This document shows positions 59,943-64,000 of a DNA stretch of 64,000 nt, one piece after another. This stretch comes from Actinoplanes sandaracinus (GTDB taxonomy: Bacteria > Actinomycetota > Actinomycetes > Mycobacteriales > Micromonosporaceae). The notes beneath the pieces were generated by a model, which saw only the letters and a list, made by a program, of their open reading frames with translations, ran no database searches and was not told the origin of the DNA. Numbering within the stretch: the stretch's first letter is position 1; each line of letters begins with the position of its first letter. The position numbers and the translations under genes were made by a program. The stretch lies in the NCBI RefSeq assembly GCF_030009775.1, contig NZ_JASCTH010000030.1:1-64000 (forward strand), given 5' to 3'.

Positions 59943-60769
59943 GCGGTTACCTGCGCCGGATCGTCGAGCGCTCGTCCGGGCGGCCGCTGAGCGCGGTCCA
60001 GCCGGCCGTGACGCGGCGCTGGGCGACGGTGGCCGACCCGTTCGCGGCCGTCCCCGACGCGCCGGCCGTCCCGCCGGCCGGTGTCGCAGGCCCGCCGCCG
60101 CCCGCCACGGACCACCCGGCGGTGGCCCTGCCCGCGGTGCTGGAGGCCGCTCCGGCGATCGCCCCGCCGACGTCCGGCACGCCTCCCGAGCCGAACCGGC
60201 CGGCGGAGACGAGGTCCGCAGCGAAACCCGTCCGGCCGCGGTCACCGATCCGGCCCAGCGGCGCGACCGTGGCCCCGCCCGGCCGGATCCGGCCCGACCC
60301 GCTTCGCGCGCCACCGCTGCCCGAGGCGATCACGCACCCGGACTCCGCCGTGTCCGTACCAGAGACCATTCTCGCGGCGCCCGCCGTGCCCGCGCCCGTG
60401 CGGCCGGACGCGGCGCCGGCGGTCGCGAAGCCGGCCGTGGTGAAGCCGGCGGCGGGAGAGCCGCCCGTCCCGGTGTTGCTGTCACCGTCGCCACTGCCGT
60501 CGATCGCCCCGCGCTCGCCGGCGACCGCGAAGGCCACCACCCCACGCCCGCAGCCCTTACGCGCCCGGGTGGCCGCTCCGGCTCCGCCGCCGGCACCGCC
60601 CGCCCCGGCCCGTACGGAGATCGTGATCGGCCGGGTCACCGTGGTCGTCGAGCCGGTCCGGCCGGCCGCGCCGGAGCCGCGCCGCACGCCCGCGGCCCGG
60701 CGGGCGCCCGTACCTCCGGCCGGCCCGGCCGGAGGCCTTCCGCAGCGATTCGGTCTCGGACAGCTGTGA
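59939..60769 (+). CDS. Pro/Ala-rich injection-system protein of unknown role
   Basis: 276 residues from ATG 59939 (four-base overlap). A short conserved-looking head (SGYLRRIVERSSGRPLSAVQP) and a short C-terminal strand (RTEIVIGRVTVVVEPVRP) are joined by about 190 residues of Pro/Ala/Val-rich, certainly disordered sequence. Homologous positions in other actinobacterial injection clusters often hold a similar head-linker-tail protein. The function is unknown. The flexible linker length suggests a tether between two particle parts. Confidence 0.7.
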   Translation: MSGYLRRIVERSSGRPLSAVQPAVTRRWATVADPFAAVPDAPAVPPAGVAGPPPPATDHPAVALPAVLEAAPAIAPPTSGTPPEPNRPAETRSAAKPVRPRSPIRPSGATVAPPGRIRPDPLRAPPLPEAITHPDSAVSVPETILAAPAVPAPVRPDAAPAVAKPAVVKPAAGEPPVPVLLSPSPLPSIAPRSPATAKATTPRPQPLRARVAAPAPPPAPPAPARTEIVIGRVTVVVEPVRPAAPEPRRTPAARRAPVPPAGPAGGLPQRFGLGQL

Positions 60770-62070
60770 TGGCACTCCTCGACCTGTCCATGGTGACCAA
60801 GGCCCTGACCTCGCTGGTGCAGGCTCACATCAGCACGTCGCCGGCCTGGACCTTCGGGCAGGCGCCCAAGGTCACCGGCCAGCCGCCGGACAAGCTGGAG
60901 CCGGGCACGCTCGGGGTCTACCTGTACCACGTCACCGAGGACGGCTATCTGAAGAACGTCGCGGGGCTCGGTCACGACCCGGTCCCGGTGCGGTTGGTCC
61001 CGATGGCCGTCTCGCTCCACTACCAGGTCACCGCGGTCGGCGCCGGCACCGGCGAGCAGCCCACCTTCCAGGAGCAGGTGCTCGTCGGCTGCGCGGCGAA
61101 GGCCCTGCACGATCACCCAGTCGTCGACGACGCCACGGTGCTGGCACGTAAGGCGCCGCAGCCGCCACTGGAGGTGCTCAAGGCGGTCGGCCTCGACGGC
61201 GAGGGCAACACGTTGCGGATCAGCCTGCAGCCGGTCACCGCGCCGGAGGCGTCCGGGTACTGGAACTCCGGGTCGCTGGCCACCCGCCTCTCGCTCTATT
61301 ACCAGGTGTCGGCGGTGCTGCTCGAGCCGGAACGGCCGAAGTCGATGTCGGGCCGCGTCCTCCGGTACGGCGTGCAGAGCTTCGCCGGGTCGGCTCCCCG
61401 GCTGGACGGCGCGCAGAACACCGTGCACGTCGAGGTGCCCGGCCTGCCGCCGCAGGATCTCGTCGCCCGGCCGGCCGAGGTGCCGATCGACGGCCGGGTC
61501 ACCGTGACCGGCTACAACCTGCGCGGCGACGTGGACAGCCGGCTGGTGCTGCAGCACGCCCGATGGTCCGGGCCGGTCGAGGTGGACGACACGTGGACGG
61601 TCACCGGGACCGACGACGAGCTGTCCGCGACCGTACGGGAAGCGGCCGGCACGCAGGCGGTGGTGCCCGGCACCTACACCGCGCGGGTCCGGGTGATCCG
61701 CCGCCGCTCGCTGCCGGACGGCACGACCCGCGACTTCCCGGTGCTGTCCAACGGCACACCGTTCAGCATCGCGGCGCGGATCGACGCCCTCACATTCGCC
61801 GCCGACATCGGCACCCTGACCGGCTACACCTTCCGCTCCCCCGGGCCGCCGCTGCCTCCGTTCCCGCCGGACGCCGTCCAGCTCAGCGTCGGCGACACCG
61901 TGCTGACCGAACGCACCAGCACCGGCGCGCTGGATCCGGGCCAGTTCCGGGTGGAGTCGGCCAGCACCGTGACCTTCCGGCTGCCGGCCGGACTGGGCGG
62001 CGGGTCCGCGGTGTCGCTGCGGCTGGTCGTGCTCGGCGCCGAGTCGCCACCCCGCTGGATCGAACCATGA
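60769..62070 (+). CDS. DUF4255 tail-terminator/cap protein
   Basis: 433 residues from ATG 60769 (one-base overlap). The N-terminal DUF4255 (Pvc16_N) domain covers about 1-190, with LDLSMVTKALTSLVQAHIST, LGVYLYHVTEDGYLKN and SLHYQVTAVG. Pvc16-type proteins cap the upper end of the tube and sheath. Two immunoglobulin-like beta domains follow (PIDGRVTVTGYNLRGDVDSR and FPPDAVQLSVGDTVLTERTS), more than in the minimal cap proteins. Confidence 0.9.
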   Translation: MALLDLSMVTKALTSLVQAHISTSPAWTFGQAPKVTGQPPDKLEPGTLGVYLYHVTEDGYLKNVAGLGHDPVPVRLVPMAVSLHYQVTAVGAGTGEQPTFQEQVLVGCAAKALHDHPVVDDATVLARKAPQPPLEVLKAVGLDGEGNTLRISLQPVTAPEASGYWNSGSLATRLSLYYQVSAVLLEPERPKSMSGRVLRYGVQSFAGSAPRLDGAQNTVHVEVPGLPPQDLVARPAEVPIDGRVTVTGYNLRGDVDSRLVLQHARWSGPVEVDDTWTVTGTDDELSATVREAAGTQAVVPGTYTARVRVIRRRSLPDGTTRDFPVLSNGTPFSIAARIDALTFAADIGTLTGYTFRSPGPPLPPFPPDAVQLSVGDTVLTERTSTGALDPGQFRVESASTVTFRLPAGLGGGSAVSLRLVVLGAESPPRWIEP

Positions 62071-64000
62071 CCGCCGAGCCGATCGTGGAGACCGTTCTCA
62101 GCCGGGTCCGGCTGCGGGCGGCGTTGCGGGCCGGCTGGCTGCGCTCGCTGTGGGCGGACGAGCAGGGCCGCGCACCCGGCTGGTCGATCAGCCACGCCGA
62201 GGTCGACACCCTTCTGGCCGGCCGTGACGGCCCGGCGGCCGAGGCGGACTGGGCCGCCCGGGAGGGCGACGAGGGGCTGCGCAAACGGCTGGCCGCGGCG
62301 GAGTCCGCGCTGGACGGCGACCGCGCCTCCCGGCTCGCGCATCTGTGCCGGGTGTTCCGGCTGGCGGCGGCGGAACGCGACCTGGTGCAGGCCTGCCTGG
62401 GTGCCGCGGTCGACCCGGCGCTCTCCCGGGTGTACGGGTACCTGCAGGACGACGCCGCCCGGCAGTACGTCACCGATCACCTCGTCGGCCGGCTCTACGG
62501 CCACCGGGATCCGCTGGTCGTCGACCCCGGTTCGGCGCTGTTCACCTGGGACATCGTGCTGAGCACCGATACCGGCGTGGGCGAGCCGCCCGCCCGCACG
62601 CTCGATCCGGCGATCCGGGACTGGCTGCTGGGCAGCGATGCGCTCGACCCGGAGATGGCCGACATCGCCGGGGTCCAGCCGGTGCTCCCGCCGCTGGCGG
62701 ACTGGCCGCTCGACGATGCCGCGGCCGCCGTGAACCGCTGGCTGAGCAACCGGCCGCCGACCCCGGTCCGCGTCCGGGTGGCCGGCCTCCCCGGCAGCGG
62801 CCGGCGGTCGTTCGCCGCCGCGCTCGCCGGCCGGATGCGGTTGCCGCTGCTCACCGTGGACCTCACCGACCTGGCCGAGGACCGGTTCGGGCCGGTCTAC
62901 CTGCGGGTTCAGCGGCGTGCCTTCCTGGACCGGTGCGCGCCCGCCTTCGTCGGCGATCCGTCGCCGGGCATCCGGCGCAACCAGCGCCTCGACTCACACT
63001 TCCCGCTTCAGTTCGTGATCGACGAGAACCCGGCCTGGACACCGCCCGCCGGCCATGCCGTGGACCACCTGGTGGAGCTGCCGGCTCCGTCGCTGGAGAC
63101 CCGCCGGGCGCTGTGGCGGTCGTACGCGCCGTGGAGCGCCGACTGGCCGGCCGACGACCTCGAGAAGCTGGTCACCCAGCACCGCACCCGGCCGGCCGAC
63201 CTGGAACTGCTGCACCGCCGGGGTCCCAGCACGCCGGCATGCGCCGGTGCGATCCTGCGGGACACCGCCCGGGACTCGCTCGGCGACCTGGCCCGCCGGC
63301 TCGACTGCCCGTTCGAGCGTGGCGATCTGGTGGTCACCGACGCGGTGGACCAGGCCCTGGACGATCTGTTGTTCGAGGCGCGGAACAGGGCCGCGCTGTG
63401 GGAGCAGCCGGCCGCCCGGCGGTTGTTCCCGCAGGGCCGTGGCCTGCTGGCGCTGTTCTGCGGGCCGCCCGGAACCGGTAAGACCATGTCGGCGCAGGTG
63501 ATCGCGGCGGCGCTCGGGCAGGACCTGTTCCGCATCGACCTGGCCACCGTGGTCAGCAAGTGGGTGGGCGAGACCAGCCGCAACGTGGACCGGTTGCTGC
63601 GCCGGGCCGCCTCGCAGGATGTGGTGCTGCTCTTCGACGAGGCCGACGCGTTGTTCGGCCGGCGCACCGAGATCAAGGAGGCGAACGACCGCTTCGCCAA
63701 CACCGACACCGGCTATCTGCTGCAGGCGATCGAGAGCTACGAGGGCATCGCGCTGCTGTCGACCAACCGGCGGGGCGACATCGATCCGGCCTTCCTGCGC
63801 CGGATCCGCTACGTGCTGGACTATCCGCTGCCGGACGCCGCCGAGCGGCTGCGGCTGTGGGGCACCCTGGTCGGCGCGCTGGCCGGCGCGAAGCGCGCGG
63901 ACGCGCTGGCCGGCGGTCTCGCCCGGCTGGCGGCCGGCATCGAGGTGACCGGCGCCCAGATCAAGTTCGCGGTGCTCACCGCGATGTTCGCCGCCCGCCG
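62067..64000 (+). CDS. AAA+ ATPase of the injection system (runs off the window)
   Basis: An open frame from ATG 62067 (ATGA overlap) to the window end gives 644 codons without a stop. Its N-terminus is helical. A first nucleotide-binding-like region has a degenerate P-loop, VAGLPGSGRRSFAAALAG near residue 235. A second, intact AAA+ module has Walker A FCGPPGTGKTMSAQVIAAAL near residue 465 and Walker B VVLLFDEADALFGRR near 518, with the sensor/arginine region STNRRGDIDPAFLRRIRYVL. This is the Pvc15-type ATPase found in all such clusters, thought to act in assembly or cargo loading. The C-terminus is outside the window. Confidence 0.93.
   Translation, partial: MTAEPIVETVLSRVRLRAALRAGWLRSLWADEQGRAPGWSISHAEVDTLLAGRDGPAAEADWAAREGDEGLRKRLAAAESALDGDRASRLAHLCRVFRLAAAERDLVQACLGAAVDPALSRVYGYLQDDAARQYVTDHLVGRLYGHRDPLVVDPGSALFTWDIVLSTDTGVGEPPARTLDPAIRDWLLGSDALDPEMADIAGVQPVLPPLADWPLDDAAAAVNRWLSNRPPTPVRVRVAGLPGSGRRSFAAALAGRMRLPLLTVDLTDLAEDRFGPVYLRVQRRAFLDRCAPAFVGDPSPGIRRNQRLDSHFPLQFVIDENPAWTPPAGHAVDHLVELPAPSLETRRALWRSYAPWSADWPADDLEKLVTQHRTRPADLELLHRRGPSTPACAGAILRDTARDSLGDLARRLDCPFERGDLVVTDAVDQALDDLLFEARNRAALWEQPAARRLFPQGRGLLALFCGPPGTGKTMSAQVIAAALGQDLFRIDLATVVSKWVGETSRNVDRLLRRAASQDVVLLFDEADALFGRRTEIKEANDRFANTDTGYLLQAIESYEGIALLSTNRRGDIDPAFLRRIRYVLDYPLPDAAERLRLWGTLVGALAGAKRADALAGGLARLAAGIEVTGAQIKFAVLTAMFAAR

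Noticed and set aside
1..64000. tRNA, rRNA or CRISPR features
   Set aside because: I looked for cloverleaf-like arm patterns, rRNA-conserved stretches and regularly spaced non-coding repeats and found none that I could support by eye.

Overview
The window is high-GC actinobacterial DNA. Dense 4-base start/stop overlaps, many GTG and TTG starts, LuxR/LAL, TetR and MerR regulators, TPR and CHAT proteins and an actinobacterial-type contractile injection cluster fit a filamentous actinomycete. My guess is Micromonosporaceae (Actinoplanes-like), but nothing in the window proves the genus. I see no rRNA, tRNA or CRISPR array.

Layout. (1) 1-198 is the 5' end of an IS701-type transposase; the element seems to end against a CTAG that is also the stop codon of the first cluster gene. 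(2) 264-9560, minus strand, is a compact nonribosomal peptide operon in which almost every catalytic domain is a separate protein. In transcription order these are an A domain, a carrier-methyltransferase, a C domain, an MFS exporter, a carrier-A protein, a PaaK-like ligase and a TauD/SyrP-like dioxygenase. (3) 9561-13400 holds small hypotheticals and a tightly coupled three-gene operon. Its last product is a two-TM protein with a macro-like domain, the architecture of type II Thoeris ThsA effectors, but no TIR gene is nearby. (4) 13647-17992 encodes potassium uptake: TrkH/KtrB, KtrA/TrkA and a KUP/KimA-like APC permease. (5) 18079-31979 is an accessory stretch with hydrolase, DUF3592-like, CHAT-TPR and kinesin-light-chain TPR genes, a membrane pair and a secDF fusion. 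It includes a 1062-residue protein that joins helical repeats, an APH-type kinase and a KptA/Tpt1-type RNA 2'-phosphotransferase.

(6) 32064-41951 is ordinary accessory content: a secreted tripeptidyl-peptidase-like hydrolase, an XRE/membrane pair, a beta-lactamase-fold hydrolase with MerR, and a TetR/hydrolase pair around a perfect 22-bp operator. (7) 42127-46797 encodes secreted proteins: a lectin-like beta-propeller with 138-nt repeats and two divergent DUF4360 paralogues. It also has a scar where an ISAs1-type element and a deletion truncated a MauD-like thioredoxin and a MauE-like membrane protein. (8) 46904-48617 is an SDR/TetR pair with three phased GTACC-N3-GGTAC boxes. (9) 49375-54751 has an LpxL/PatA-like acyltransferase, a LAL regulator, a Ser/Gly-rich peptide and a secreted beta-propeller. 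(10) 55013-64000 is the start of a contractile injection system (regulators, sheath, tube, zinc-ribbon baseplate protein, Pro/Ala-rich protein, DUF4255 cap protein, AAA+ ATPase) and runs off the window.

The two most promising leads are the kinase-KptA fusion (20582-23770) and the three-gene TM-macro operon (11081-13400). All family assignments come from reading motifs by eye; no database was searched.
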